A stretch of 64,000 nt of DNA. Source: an uncultured Prevotellaceae bacterium (GTDB lineage Bacteria; Bacteroidota; Bacteroidia; Bacteroidales; Bacteroidaceae). Of this stretch, positions 44,160-52,727 are shown piece by piece; position 1 is the stretch's first letter; each line of letters begins with the position of its first letter. The notes below the pieces were generated by a model. That model was not told the origin of the DNA. It saw nothing but the letters and a program-made list of their open reading frames with translations, and did no database searches. The stretch is taken from positions 62,001 through 126,000 of the forward strand of contig CACYJV010000007.1 of the NCBI GenBank assembly GCA_902774815.1, written 5' to 3'. Both the position numbers and the translations under genes were made by a program.

Positions 44160-46151
44160 ATGAGACTAAACCTAAGTTCACAAATTGTACTGAACAAAGT
44201 ACCCGAAGCATTCTATCGTCCGCTGACAGCCATCGACCGTAGCGAGATAACACGGCTTGAGAAGCTGCCCACCGAGATCTATCCGAAGATGGAGGAAGCT
44301 GCCGAGGCGGTTGCCTACGACATCATCGAAGAAATCAAGCAGAAGCAGCGCGAAGGCAAGTATTGCGTGCTCGGACTGGGCACTGGTACCTCGCTGACGC
44401 CTGTCTACGACGAGCTCATCCGCCGTCACAAGAAGGAGGGTGTGAGCTTCCAGAATGTCATCGTGTTCAATGCCTACGAGTACTATCCCGTTATACCCGA
44501 AACACAGCACACCGCCCTTCAGTTGCTCCACGAGCGTTTCCTTGACCATGTCGACATCGATCGCCAGAACATCTTCTCGCTCGATGGCACTGTGGCACAG
44601 GAACACGTGCAGCAGCACTGCCGCCTCTACGAGCAGCGCATCAAGACTTATGGAGGCATTGACATCATGCTTCTTGGAATTGGACGCATGGGCAACATCG
44701 CTACGAACGAACCAGGTTCGTCTATCAACTCGCAGTCGCGAATCATCCTGATCGATGCCACGTCGCGCGAAGAGATGTCGCGCAGCATGAACAGCAGCGA
44801 ACAGGTGCCGCCCTGCTCGATGACGGTGGGCATAGCCACCATCCTGGCATCGCGCCGCATCTACCTCACTGCATGGGGCGAGGGTAAGGCTGAAATCATC
44901 CAGAAGACCATCGAAGGACCCATCACCGACCAGATTCCTGCCACGTTCCTGCAGACGCACAACGACGTGCACGTGGTAACCGACCTCGCTGCCGCAGGCA
45001 AGCTCACCCGCATCGTGCACCCCTGGCTGGTCACGTCGCTCGAGTGGACCGACAAGCTTGTGCGCTCGGCATTGGTATGGCTGTGCCAGAAGACTGGCAA
45101 GCCTATCCTGAAACTCACCAATAAGGACTACAACGAGAACGGCCTTTCAGAATTGCTGGCGCTCTATGGCTCGGCCTACAATGCCAACATCAAGATTTTC
45201 AACGACTTGCAGCACACCATCACGGGTTGGCCAGGTGGCAAGCCTAATGCCGATGACACCTATCGTCCTGAGCGTGCCAAGCCATTCCCAAAGCGTGTCA
45301 TCATCTTCTCGCCCCACCCCGACGACGACGTCATTTCGATGGGCGGCACCCTGCAGCGTCTCGTTGCTCAGGGACATGAGGTACACGTTGCCTACGAGAC
45401 CTCGGGAAATATTGCTGTAGGCGACGAGGAGGTCATCCGCTTCATGCACTTCATCAATGGCTTCAACCAGATATTCGGCGAGGGCAAGGATGAGATGATC
45501 AACACGAAGTATAAGGAAATCCGTGAGTACCTGCGAAATAAGAAGGAGGGCGATCTTGACACGCGCGACATCCTGACCATCAAAGGCTTGATTCGTCGTG
45601 GCGAAGCACGTACCGCCAGCGCCTATAGCCAGATTCCTCTGGAAAGGGTGCACTTCCTCGATTTGCCGTTCTATGAAAGCGGAAAGATCGAGAAGCTGCC
45701 CATGTCGGAGAAAGACGTTGCCATCGTCCAGAAGCTCATCACCGACATCAAGCCTCACCAGATCTATGTGGCTGGCGATCTTGCCGACCCGCACGGCACG
45801 CATCGTAAGTGCACCGATGCCGTCCTTGCTGCCATCGACGAGGAGAAGAACGCCGGTGCCGAGTGGCTGAAGGAGTGCCGCATCTGGATGTATCGCGGTG
45901 CATGGGCCGAGTGGGAAATCGAAAACATCGAGATGTGCGTGCCCATGTCGCCCGAGGAGCTGCGCGCCAAGCGTAATTCCATCCTGAAGCACCAGTCGCA
46001 GATGGAGAGCGCTCCCTTCCTGGGCAACGACGAGCGCCTGTTCTGGCAGCGCGCCGAGGACCGCAACCGCGGAACAGCAAAGCTCTACGATGACCTTGGA
46101 CTTGCCTGCTATGAGGCCATGGAGGCATTTGTTGAGTATAAGCCGCTGTGA
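44160..46151 (+). CDS. NagB-like / PIG-L deacetylase fusion protein
   Basis: Protein of 663 residues with two domains. Residues about 40-300 are NagB-like (LGLGTGTSLTPVYDELI, GIGRMGNIATNEPGS, SMTVGIATILASRRIY), but the catalytic residues are altered: the FNMDEYVG motif reads FNAYEYYP, and [11 protein letters not shown] reads GRMGNIATNEP. Residues about 375-663 are a PIG-L zinc deacetylase with intact ligands H386-P-D-D-D (SPHPDDDVISMGG) and H545/H548 (DPHGTHRKC). Family members deacetylate N-acetylglucosamine-containing molecules, so the intact half could produce the amino sugar that nagB uses. Often annotated simply as glucosamine-6-phosphate deaminase. Probably co-transcribed with nagB. Confidence 0.85.
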   Translation: MRLNLSSQIVLNKVPEAFYRPLTAIDRSEITRLEKLPTEIYPKMEEAAEAVAYDIIEEIKQKQREGKYCVLGLGTGTSLTPVYDELIRRHKKEGVSFQNVIVFNAYEYYPVIPETQHTALQLLHERFLDHVDIDRQNIFSLDGTVAQEHVQQHCRLYEQRIKTYGGIDIMLLGIGRMGNIATNEPGSSINSQSRIILIDATSREEMSRSMNSSEQVPPCSMTVGIATILASRRIYLTAWGEGKAEIIQKTIEGPITDQIPATFLQTHNDVHVVTDLAAAGKLTRIVHPWLVTSLEWTDKLVRSALVWLCQKTGKPILKLTNKDYNENGLSELLALYGSAYNANIKIFNDLQHTITGWPGGKPNADDTYRPERAKPFPKRVIIFSPHPDDDVISMGGTLQRLVAQGHEVHVAYETSGNIAVGDEEVIRFMHFINGFNQIFGEGKDEMINTKYKEIREYLRNKKEGDLDTRDILTIKGLIRRGEARTASAYSQIPLERVHFLDLPFYESGKIEKLPMSEKDVAIVQKLITDIKPHQIYVAGDLADPHGTHRKCTDAVLAAIDEEKNAGAEWLKECRIWMYRGAWAEWEIENIEMCVPMSPEELRAKRNSILKHQSQMESAPFLGNDERLFWQRAEDRNRGTAKLYDDLGLACYEAMEAFVEYKPL

Positions 46152-46158
46152 CGTTTTA

Positions 46159-46193
46159 TAGTTTATAGTGAAGAGTGAAGAGTGAATAGTTTA
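46159..46193. repeat. heptanucleotide repeat (5 units)
   Basis: TAGTTTA, TAGTGAA, GAGTGAA, GAGTGAA, TAGTTTA, directly behind the PIG-L fusion stop codon. It is the opposite-strand partner in sequence of the array at 46243. Confidence 0.65.
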
Positions 46194-46242
46194 TGATTTG
46201 CTTTTCCGTTGGCGAAATTGCTGAAGAAAGAGTAATCACATG

Positions 46243-46417
46243 CTATTCACTATTCACTATTCACTGTTCACTATGCACTCTTCGCTATTCACTATTCGCT
46301 ATTCGCTATTCACTATTCGCTGTTCGCTATTCACTATTCGCTGTTCGATATTCGCTATTCGCTGTTCGCTATTAGCTATTCGCTGTTCGCTGCTCTCTAT
46401 TCGCTATTAGCTGCTCC
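46243..46417. repeat. long heptanucleotide tandem array (about 25 units)
   Basis: Uninterrupted 7-nt units of the form CTATTCA, CTATTCG, CTGTTCG, CTATTAG. With 46159-46193 it could form a long stem (AGTGAATAG against CTATTCACT). Confidence 0.85.
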
Positions 46418-46454
46418 TTTTGGATATCATGCGCAAGCAGCCTGAACCGCCACA

Positions 46455-46632
46455 TGTAGGGGCAGACCCCCGTGTCTGCCCGCCTACGAAGCTCCACCGC
46501 CCAAGGAATAAGCGAGAGCCAAGCATTTAACGGGCAGACCCCCGTGTCTGTCCGCCTACGAAGCCCCACTGCACAAGGAATGAGCGAGAACCAAGCATTT
46601 AACGGGCAGACACGGGGGTCTGCCCCTACACG
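46455..46632. repeat. GTAGGGGCAGAC element with inverted ends and internal 72-nt duplication
   Basis: Ends are TGTAGGGGCAGACCCCCGTG and its reverse complement at 46613-46628. Inside, a segment beginning CGGGCAGACCCCCGTGTCTG recurs with a period of 72 nt (CCTACGAAGC at 46483 and 46555; AGCATTTAAC in both). Confidence 0.75.
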
Positions 46633-46697
46633 TGGCGGTCGTGGTTTCGGGCTGGTGCTCTGGGTTGGGGCTCTTGCTCTGGCGGAAAGAGTATTCT

Positions 46698-46807
46698 CGT
46701 ACCACCGTACCATCGTACCTCCGTACCCACGAATTCCGTACCACCGTACCACCGTACCACCGTACCCCCGAATTCCGTACCACCGTACCACCGTACCACC
46801 GTACCCA
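46698..46807. repeat. 8-nt tandem array CGTACCAC with CGAATTC punctuation
   Basis: Units CGTACCAC or variants occur in three groups of four, separated twice by CGAATTC (46730 and 46769). The array ends about 50 nt before the esterase ATG. No promoter is seen in the gap 46633-46859. Confidence 0.85.
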
Positions 46808-46859
46808 CGAGAAAGGCTAATCAAATCCCCCTCCCTTTTATTATTTTCAATTCCTTTCG

Positions 46860-49118
46860 ATGACGAAGATTAGAGTTATTTCATTATTCATTCTGGCCTT
46901 TTCGGTTCTCGCCGCGACGGCAAAGGGCAAGGAAAAACCCGTGCAGCGTGTGGCCTGCGTTGGCAACAGCGTTACTTATGGCTACGGTCTGAGCGATCGC
47001 GAACATACGGCCTACCCAGTGGTGCTACAGCAGCTGCTGGGCGAGGGCTTCGACGTGCAGAACTTCGGCCACTCCGGTGCCACCCTGCTCCGCCATGGCC
47101 ATAGGCCGTACATGCAGCTGCCGGAGTTTCGGCAGGCCATGGACTTCAAGGCCGACCTCGTGGTGATTCATCTGGGACTGAACGATACGGACCCGCGCAA
47201 CTGGCCGAACTACGGCGATGAGTTCATCGGCGATTATCGTGCACTCATCGACTCGTTCCGCGTGTCCAACCCGCAGGCACGGATTTGGGTTTGCCTCATG
47301 ACGCCCATCTTCCACCGCCACCCACGTTTTCAAAGTGGTACGTCCGACTGGCACGAAGCCATTCAGAAAGTCATCCGCCAGCTGGCCGCAACCGCCGATG
47401 TGGGGCTCATAGACCTGCACACCCCACTCTATTCCCATCCCGACCTTTTCCCTGACGCCCTGCACCCCAATGCCGAGGGTGCCGCCATCTTGGCACGCAC
47501 CGTCTATTCAGCGCTAACGGGCGACTACGGCGGCTTGCAGCCGTCGCCGATGTATGGCAATAACATGGTGTTGCAGCGTGGCGACAGCATCCAGTTGCAT
47601 GGCACAGCAAACGCCGGCGACGAAGTGCTCGTGACCTTCAACAACGTGCAGCGCACGGCAACGACCTCCGTCGATGGCCAGTGGCGCGTCGCTTTCCCAT
47701 CCGTCGAGGCCGGAGGACCATACCGTCTCACATTTGAGACCACCCGTAGGGGCAGACCCCTGTGTCTGCCCGAAAGCGGCAAGAAATCAAACAAACGATT
47801 GTATTCGGGCAGTCACGGGAGTCTGCCCCTACAGCAGGTTGTTATAGACAGCGTCTATGTGGGCGAAGTCTGGCTCTGCTCCGGACAGTCGAATATGGAA
47901 TTCCCTCTTTCTGCAGAAAGGCGTTCTACTCCCCTCCCTCACAGGGAGGGGCAGGGGGGTGGGTCTGCCGGCCTCTTCTACTGCGACCTCTCCACCCTCT
48001 ATCCTACTGACAATGTGGAATGGCCGTTGGCAGTCTGCGACTCCGTCAACCACCTGCGCCTGTTGAAGAAGCCACGTTGGCAACCAGCCACGGCTGAGAA
48101 TGCGAGGAACTTCTCGGCCATCGCCTATCACATGGGGCGTGTGTTGGCCGACTCACTCCAGGTCCCCATCGGCATCATTTGCAATGCCGTTGGAGGTACC
48201 ACCACCGAGTCGTGGATTGACCGCCACACGTTAGAGCAGAAACTTCCAAACATACTGACCGACTGGTACTTCGGCGACTATGGTCAGCCGTGGGCACGGG
48301 GACGTGCACTGAAGAATGTTGCGCAAGCCGTGAACATAGAGAAGGACGGCCAGTCGCAGCCCGACCTCTACCGCACGCGCCGCCAGCGCCATCCCTACGA
48401 GCCTTGCTACATGTTCGAAGCCGGCATCATGCCCCTCGACCATTATCATATAAAAGGCGTGGCGTGGTATCAGGGCGAGTCGAATGCCCATAACATCGAA
48501 CTCCACGAACGGCTGTTCCGACTGCTTCGCGACAGCTGGCGGCAGTATTTCAATAGCCGGAGCCTCTCATTCCATTATGTTCAGCTCTCGGGACTGAATC
48601 GTCCGTCGTGGCCAGCCTTCCGCGATAGTCAGCGCCGGCTTGCCTACAGCCATCTCTCGCAAATGGTGGTCAGCCACGACTGTGGCGACTCGCTCGACGT
48701 GCACTACCGCCTGAAGCAACCCGTTGGCGAACGCTTGGCACGCACGGCTCTTCTCAACACCTACGGTCACAAACAGGCTGGCGAGTCGCCACGAGTGCTC
48801 GGGGCCGACCTCTACGAGGGTGGCGTGCGCGTGGCCTTCCACGGCATACACGATGGCAACAAAGGTCTGCATGCAGCCACCGGCGACCGTATCATCGGTT
48901 TCGAGGTTGCAGGTCCCGATGGCATCTTCCACGAGGCCGAGGCAAGGATTGAAGGCAACTGCGTCCTCCTCACCTGTCCTGAGGTGACGGAGCCTGCCGA
49001 GGTGCGCTATGCCTGGCAGCCCTTCACCCGTGCCAACCTCGTCAACGGCTTCGGTATGCCCGCCTCCACCTTCAAGATTCACGTCTCCAAACGTCCCACC
49101 CCCTGGATTTACGACTAA
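46860..49118 (+). CDS. two-domain secreted esterase: SGNH hydrolase plus sialate O-acetylesterase-like
   Basis: Exported protein of 752 residues. Signal peptide (VISLFILAFSVLAATAKG), SGNH/GDSL domain (about 28-222) with nucleophile S37 in VGNSVTYGYG, GHSGATLL, HLGLNDTD and D199/H202 in FPDALHPN, then a sialate 9-O-acetylesterase (SASA) domain (about 225-750) with S344 in CSGQSNME and WYQGESNAH. It likely removes acetyl groups from plant or host glycans. Two repeats are read through in frame: a GTAGGGGCAGAC element (residues about 296-324) and a CCCCTCCC palindrome (about 355-371, directly after the GQSN motif). Whether the second insert disturbs the active site is unknown. Confidence 0.88.
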   Translation: MTKIRVISLFILAFSVLAATAKGKEKPVQRVACVGNSVTYGYGLSDREHTAYPVVLQQLLGEGFDVQNFGHSGATLLRHGHRPYMQLPEFRQAMDFKADLVVIHLGLNDTDPRNWPNYGDEFIGDYRALIDSFRVSNPQARIWVCLMTPIFHRHPRFQSGTSDWHEAIQKVIRQLAATADVGLIDLHTPLYSHPDLFPDALHPNAEGAAILARTVYSALTGDYGGLQPSPMYGNNMVLQRGDSIQLHGTANAGDEVLVTFNNVQRTATTSVDGQWRVAFPSVEAGGPYRLTFETTRRGRPLCLPESGKKSNKRLYSGSHGSLPLQQVVIDSVYVGEVWLCSGQSNMEFPLSAERRSTPLPHREGQGGGSAGLFYCDLSTLYPTDNVEWPLAVCDSVNHLRLLKKPRWQPATAENARNFSAIAYHMGRVLADSLQVPIGIICNAVGGTTTESWIDRHTLEQKLPNILTDWYFGDYGQPWARGRALKNVAQAVNIEKDGQSQPDLYRTRRQRHPYEPCYMFEAGIMPLDHYHIKGVAWYQGESNAHNIELHERLFRLLRDSWRQYFNSRSLSFHYVQLSGLNRPSWPAFRDSQRRLAYSHLSQMVVSHDCGDSLDVHYRLKQPVGERLARTALLNTYGHKQAGESPRVLGADLYEGGVRVAFHGIHDGNKGLHAATGDRIIGFEVAGPDGIFHEAEARIEGNCVLLTCPEVTEPAEVRYAWQPFTRANLVNGFGMPASTFKIHVSKRPTPWIYD
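47746..47832. repeat. GTAGGGGCAGAC inverted-repeat element inside the esterase gene
   Basis: 87 nt (29 codons) bounded by GTAGGGGCAGACCCC and its near reverse complement ending GTCTGCCCCTAC. Translated as RRGRPLCLPES ... GSHGSLPLQ. Confidence 0.8.
47922..47970. repeat. CCCCTCCC palindrome inside the esterase gene
   Basis: CTCCCCTCCCTCACAGGGAG followed by GGGCAGGGGGGTGGG; translated as STPLPHREGQGGGSAG. It looks like a half element compared with the copy at 49599-49715. Confidence 0.65.
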
Positions 49119-49133
49119 TCTTTCATCACCCAT

Positions 49134-49189
49134 CACCTATTCCCTATCACCTATTACCTATTCCCTATTACCTATTCCCTATTACCTAT
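49134..49189. repeat. heptanucleotide repeat (8 units) ending at the creatininase start codon
   Basis: Units CACCTAT, TCCCTAT and TACCTAT alternate and stop one base before the ATG at 49191, so the array occupies the whole ribosome-binding region. Confidence 0.8.
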
Positions 49190-49190
49190 T

Positions 49191-50072
49191 ATGAATCGCC
49201 AACTCGACCTATCCGTTTCCACCTATGGTGTGGCGCGCCAGCACCAGTACGACGTAGCCATCCTCCCTTGGGGAGCCACCGAGCCCCATAACCTCCACCT
49301 GCCTTACATGACCGACTGCATCCTCTCGCATGCCGTTGCCGTCGATGCTGCCGAACGTGCATTGAAGGAATATGGTGTGCGCTGCATGGTGTTGCCACCT
49401 GTCATGATGGGTTCGCAGAACCCCGGTCAGCGCGACCTGCCCTTCTGCATCCACTACCATTACGAGACGCAGTATGCCATTCTTCGCGACATCGTCGATT
49501 CCCTGAGCCATCAGGGCATGCGTCGTCTCCTCATCATCAACGGTCATGGTGGCAACTCGTTCAAGCAGATGATAAGGGATATAGAAGCCTGCCCCCTAAC
49601 ACCCACCCCCTTCCCCTCCCCAAGGGAGGGGGGCTTGATTAGTATTGGAGGTAGTGTTATCAGCAGAGAGAGTATCCAAGCCCCCCTCCCCTCGGGAGGG
49701 GCAGGGGGTGGGTGTCTCCTCGCCTCCGCCGAATGGTTCAAGATGGCGCCGGCCAAGGACTACTTCGAGCAGCCGGGCGACCATGCCGACGAAATAGAGA
49801 CCTCCGTCATGATGCACTACCACCCCGAACTCGTACGGCTCGAAGAGGCTGGCGAAGGTCGCAGCCGACAGTTTGCCATCCCTGCCCTGCGCGAAGGCAA
49901 GGTGTGGATGCCCCGTCATTGGACCCTTGTCACCGAGGACACCGGCATTGGCAACCCAGCCCTCTCAACGGCCGAGAAGGGACGCCGCTTCGCCGACGCC
50001 TGTGCCGACGGCTTTGCCCAGTTCCTCCGCGACTTTGCCAAGGTCAACAGCCAGAGCGACCTGTACGAATAG
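49191..50072 (+). CDS. creatininase family amidohydrolase with repeat-encoded insert
   Basis: Metal-dependent amidohydrolase fold of 293 residues. Motifs: PWGATEPHNLHLPYMTDC (metal ligands Glu and His/Asp), INGHGGNSF, and GDHADEIETSVMM. Family members include creatininase and enzymes in cofactor or riboflavin-type pathways; the substrate is unknown. Residues about 137-175 (TPTPFPSPREGG ... PLPSGGAGGG) come from a 117-nt palindromic element; without it the protein would be about 254 residues, normal for the family. Lies 72 nt after the esterase gene, probably in one operon. Confidence 0.87.
   Translation: MNRQLDLSVSTYGVARQHQYDVAILPWGATEPHNLHLPYMTDCILSHAVAVDAAERALKEYGVRCMVLPPVMMGSQNPGQRDLPFCIHYHYETQYAILRDIVDSLSHQGMRRLLIINGHGGNSFKQMIRDIEACPLTPTPFPSPREGGLISIGGSVISRESIQAPLPSGGAGGGCLLASAEWFKMAPAKDYFEQPGDHADEIETSVMMHYHPELVRLEEAGEGRSRQFAIPALREGKVWMPRHWTLVTEDTGIGNPALSTAEKGRRFADACADGFAQFLRDFAKVNSQSDLYE
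49599..49715. repeat. CCCCTCCC/GGGAGGGG inverted-repeat element inside the creatininase gene
   Basis: 117 nt (39 codons) with terminal inverted repeats of about 39 nt that start ACACCCACCCCCT at both ends and end in GGGGGGCTTG. The internal part is about 40 nt. The host frame is kept. Confidence 0.85.
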
Positions 50073-50113
50073 AAAAACTCCGCTATTCATTTTGCATCAT
50101 CGTTTTTTTTGCT

Positions 50114-50121
50114 TACCTTTG
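50114..50121 (+). promoter_or_regulatory. predicted -7 box for the GH97 gene
   Basis: TACCTTTG, 30 nt before the ATG at 50152. Confidence 0.6.
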
Positions 50122-50151
50122 CCCAACAAAAAACCATAACCCTTTATACAG

Positions 50152-52254
50152 ATGAAAACGACTGCTTTATTCAAAAAGGTATTCAACCTCCCCTTCCTTG
50201 CAAAGGGGCTGGCAGCAGGGCTCCTGCTCCTTGCCTCCGTGTCCACCTATGCCGACGACAAAACCGTGAGCTCGCCCGACGGACGCCTGCAAGTGACCAT
50301 CGCCTGCAACGACGGGCACGCCACCTACAGCGTCAGCTACGACGGCATTGAGGTGCTGAAGCCCTCGGCACTCGGACTCAAGACCAACCTCGGCGACTTC
50401 ACCCAGGGGCTCACCATGCAGGGCAACGCCCGCCAGATGCCTATCAACAAGCACTACAAGATGCGCAACACCAAGCGTAGCGACATCGCCTACAAGGCCA
50501 ACCGCCTGCAGGTTGACTTCGCCACCGAAAAGCGCATCCCCATGAGCGTCATCTTCCAGGTTTCCGACAACGACGTGGCCTTCTGCTACCAGCTCGGACG
50601 CGGACCGAGGGACAACCCCAAGTGCGCCATCATCGAGAGCGAGGCCACGGCCTTCAACCTTGCCGATGGCACCACTACCTTCCTCTGCCCGCAGATCACC
50701 CCCATGACGGGTTGGGAACGCACCAAGCCCAGCTACGAGGAGGAGTACACCCCCGATGCCCCGATGGACAAGCCATCGCGCTTCGGTGTCGGCTACACCT
50801 TCCCTTGCCTGTTCAAATTGCCCGCCGGGCAACCCCTTCATCCTTCATCTAATATATGGCTCCTCATCTCCGAGACGGGTGTGACCAGCCAGTTCTGCGG
50901 CGCACGCCTCAGCGACTACAAGCCCGGCATCGGCTACACCGTTGACTATCCGCAGCCAGGCGAGAACAACGGCTTCGGCTCCACCAGCGCCTCCATCATG
51001 CTGCCCAGCTTCACCCCCTGGCGCACCATCACCATAGGCACTTCGCTGGCACCCATCGTTGAGACCACCGTGCAGTTCGACGTCGTTGAACCCCTCTACG
51101 AGCCCAGCGAAGCCTATCAGCCCGGCCGCTACACGTGGAGCTGGCTTGTCTGGCAGGACGATGCCACCAACTACGACGACCAGGTGAAGCTCATTGACGT
51201 CGCCTCGGCCATGGGATTCGAATACTGCCTCGTCGACGGACTCTGGGACACGCAGATAGGTTACGACCGCATCGAAGAGCTGGCCGCCTATGCCAAGACA
51301 AAGAACGTGAAACTCATGCTCTGGTACAACTCCAACGGCTCCGAGAACGATGCCCCGCAGGGACCACGTGGCGTAATGAACAACTCCATCCGTCGCAAGC
51401 AGGACATGGCCTGGATGAAGCGCATCGGCGTGAAAGGCATCAAGGTTGACTTCTTCGGCGGCGACAAGCAGGAGACGATGCGCCTCTATGAGGAAATCCT
51501 CAGCGATGCCAACGACTACGGCATCCAGTGCATCTTCCACGGCTGCACCCTGCCACGCGGCTGGGAACGCATGTACCCCAACTACGTGGGCTCCGAGGCA
51601 GCACTCGCCAGCGAGAACGTGTTCTTCAGCGACTACCACTCGCGCAAGGAAGGCTTCCAGATGTCCATGCACCCCTTCTCGCGCAACGCCGTAGGCTCGT
51701 TCGACTGGGGCGGCATGATGATGAACCGCATGATGAGCCGCGACAACAGCAGCCGCCATCAGCGCTTCACCGGCGACATCTTCGAACTCGCCACCTCCAT
51801 CACCAACCAGACCTCCATCAACTGCGTCGCCATGTACCCCAACAACCTGCAGCCTGAGGCCGAGGGCGGCATTCCGCAGTTCGAGCTCGACTACCTGCGC
51901 CAGGTACCCACCACATGGGACGAGACACGCTACATCGACGGCTACCCAACCCGCTATGCAGTCATCGCACGTCGTGCCACCAATGGCAAGTGGTATGTAG
52001 GCGGTATCAACGGAACCGACCAGCCCCTAACGCTCACTCTCAATCTACCCATGCTCGCTGGCAAGACCGTCACCTACCTCGTCGACGAAGCCGACAAGAA
52101 GGCACAGAAAGCCCGTCAGGCAGCGCTGAAGAAGGATCCGAAGGCAAAGGCCTGCTACTGGCCCACCCCCGTGAAGAAAACCCTGAAGGTCGATGCCAAT
52201 GGCCAGGCTCGCGTCACCCTCCAGCCCATGGGTGGACTCGTCATCATGGAGTAG
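50152..52254 (+). CDS. GH97 family glycosidase (retaining, alpha-galactosidase-type)
   Basis: Secreted or periplasmic glycosidase of 700 residues: signal peptide (LAAGLLLLASVSTYA), N-terminal beta-supersandwich (about 38-320; SSPDGRLQVTIACNDG), a barrel (about 325-590) and C-terminal beta domain. The presumed nucleophile is D433 in VKGIKVDFFGGDKQ, at the position where retaining GH97 enzymes have an Asp; inverting members use Glu residues instead. FEYCLVDGLWDTQ and VKLMLWYNSNGSEND are typical. Substrate inferred as alpha-galactoside-like. Own promoter and terminator. Confidence 0.92.
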   Translation: MKTTALFKKVFNLPFLAKGLAAGLLLLASVSTYADDKTVSSPDGRLQVTIACNDGHATYSVSYDGIEVLKPSALGLKTNLGDFTQGLTMQGNARQMPINKHYKMRNTKRSDIAYKANRLQVDFATEKRIPMSVIFQVSDNDVAFCYQLGRGPRDNPKCAIIESEATAFNLADGTTTFLCPQITPMTGWERTKPSYEEEYTPDAPMDKPSRFGVGYTFPCLFKLPAGQPLHPSSNIWLLISETGVTSQFCGARLSDYKPGIGYTVDYPQPGENNGFGSTSASIMLPSFTPWRTITIGTSLAPIVETTVQFDVVEPLYEPSEAYQPGRYTWSWLVWQDDATNYDDQVKLIDVASAMGFEYCLVDGLWDTQIGYDRIEELAAYAKTKNVKLMLWYNSNGSENDAPQGPRGVMNNSIRRKQDMAWMKRIGVKGIKVDFFGGDKQETMRLYEEILSDANDYGIQCIFHGCTLPRGWERMYPNYVGSEAALASENVFFSDYHSRKEGFQMSMHPFSRNAVGSFDWGGMMMNRMMSRDNSSRHQRFTGDIFELATSITNQTSINCVAMYPNNLQPEAEGGIPQFELDYLRQVPTTWDETRYIDGYPTRYAVIARRATNGKWYVGGINGTDQPLTLTLNLPMLAGKTVTYLVDEADKKAQKARQAALKKDPKAKACYWPTPVKKTLKVDANGQARVTLQPMGGLVIME

Positions 52255-52328
52255 CCCCGCAGTGGCGAAACCATGTCGCCCCTAGCAAAAACATAAATCC
52301 CCCGCAACACGTTGCCGGTCAACAATCT

Positions 52329-52372
52329 GCACGGGTGTAGTCGAAACCTTGGCTATACCCGTGCATTTTTTC
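52329..52372 (+). terminator. terminator of the GH97 gene
   Basis: A 12-bp stem (GCACGGGTGTAG / CTATACCCGTGC, one wobble) followed by ATTTTTTC. Confidence 0.75.
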
Positions 52373-52503
52373 ATCTGTGCAATCTGTGGACTTTATTCCG
52401 AAAACGCCCAAAACGCCGAAAAGCACGAAAAAAAAATATGATAGAGCAGTTCTTGCTCCACGTTGTTACGCAAGCGTCCCAAAGGCCCGAGCGGGCACAA
52501 AAC

Positions 52504-52585
52504 CGGCCTGCAAGGCCAGCACCAAACAGCCCAGGGCTGCGCCCTGGGTAGCGCGCACACAAAAGAAATTGCGCCCTGCAGGGGC
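52504..52585. repeat. REP-like cluster of GC-rich palindromes
   Basis: Three palindromes in a row: GGCCTGCAAGGCC (52504), CCCAGGGCTGCGCCCTGGG (52530) and GCGCCCTGCAGGGGC (52571). This spacing resembles REP/BIME-type elements mobilised by RAYT transposases; no transposase is in the window. Confidence 0.6.
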
Positions 52586-52625
52586 AAAATCATAAGGAAT
52601 GATATCGCATCGGAAACCCACCAAC

Positions 52626-52712
52626 ACGTAGGGGCAGACCCCCGTGTCTGCCCGCCATCACCAAGCAGCAGACGAGCCACGACCACGTGTAGGGGCAGAC
52701 CCCCGTGTCTGC
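52626..52712. repeat. two direct copies of the GTAGGGGCAGAC palindrome
   Basis: GTAGGGGCAGACCCCCGTGT followed by CTGCCCG at 52628 and again at about 52690, with AGCAGCAGACGAGC between. A third copy lies at about 52952-52980. Confidence 0.7.
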
Positions 52713-52727
52713 AGCATCTTGCCTACG

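Noticed and set aside
46372-46824. Open frame of 150 codons with repeated GTVVRWYG peptides
   Set aside because: It is produced by the 8-nt and palindromic repeats and has no promoter, start context or known domain.
52504-52585. Insertion sequence remnant
   Set aside because: Only REP-like palindromes are present; no transposase fragment could be read in any frame.
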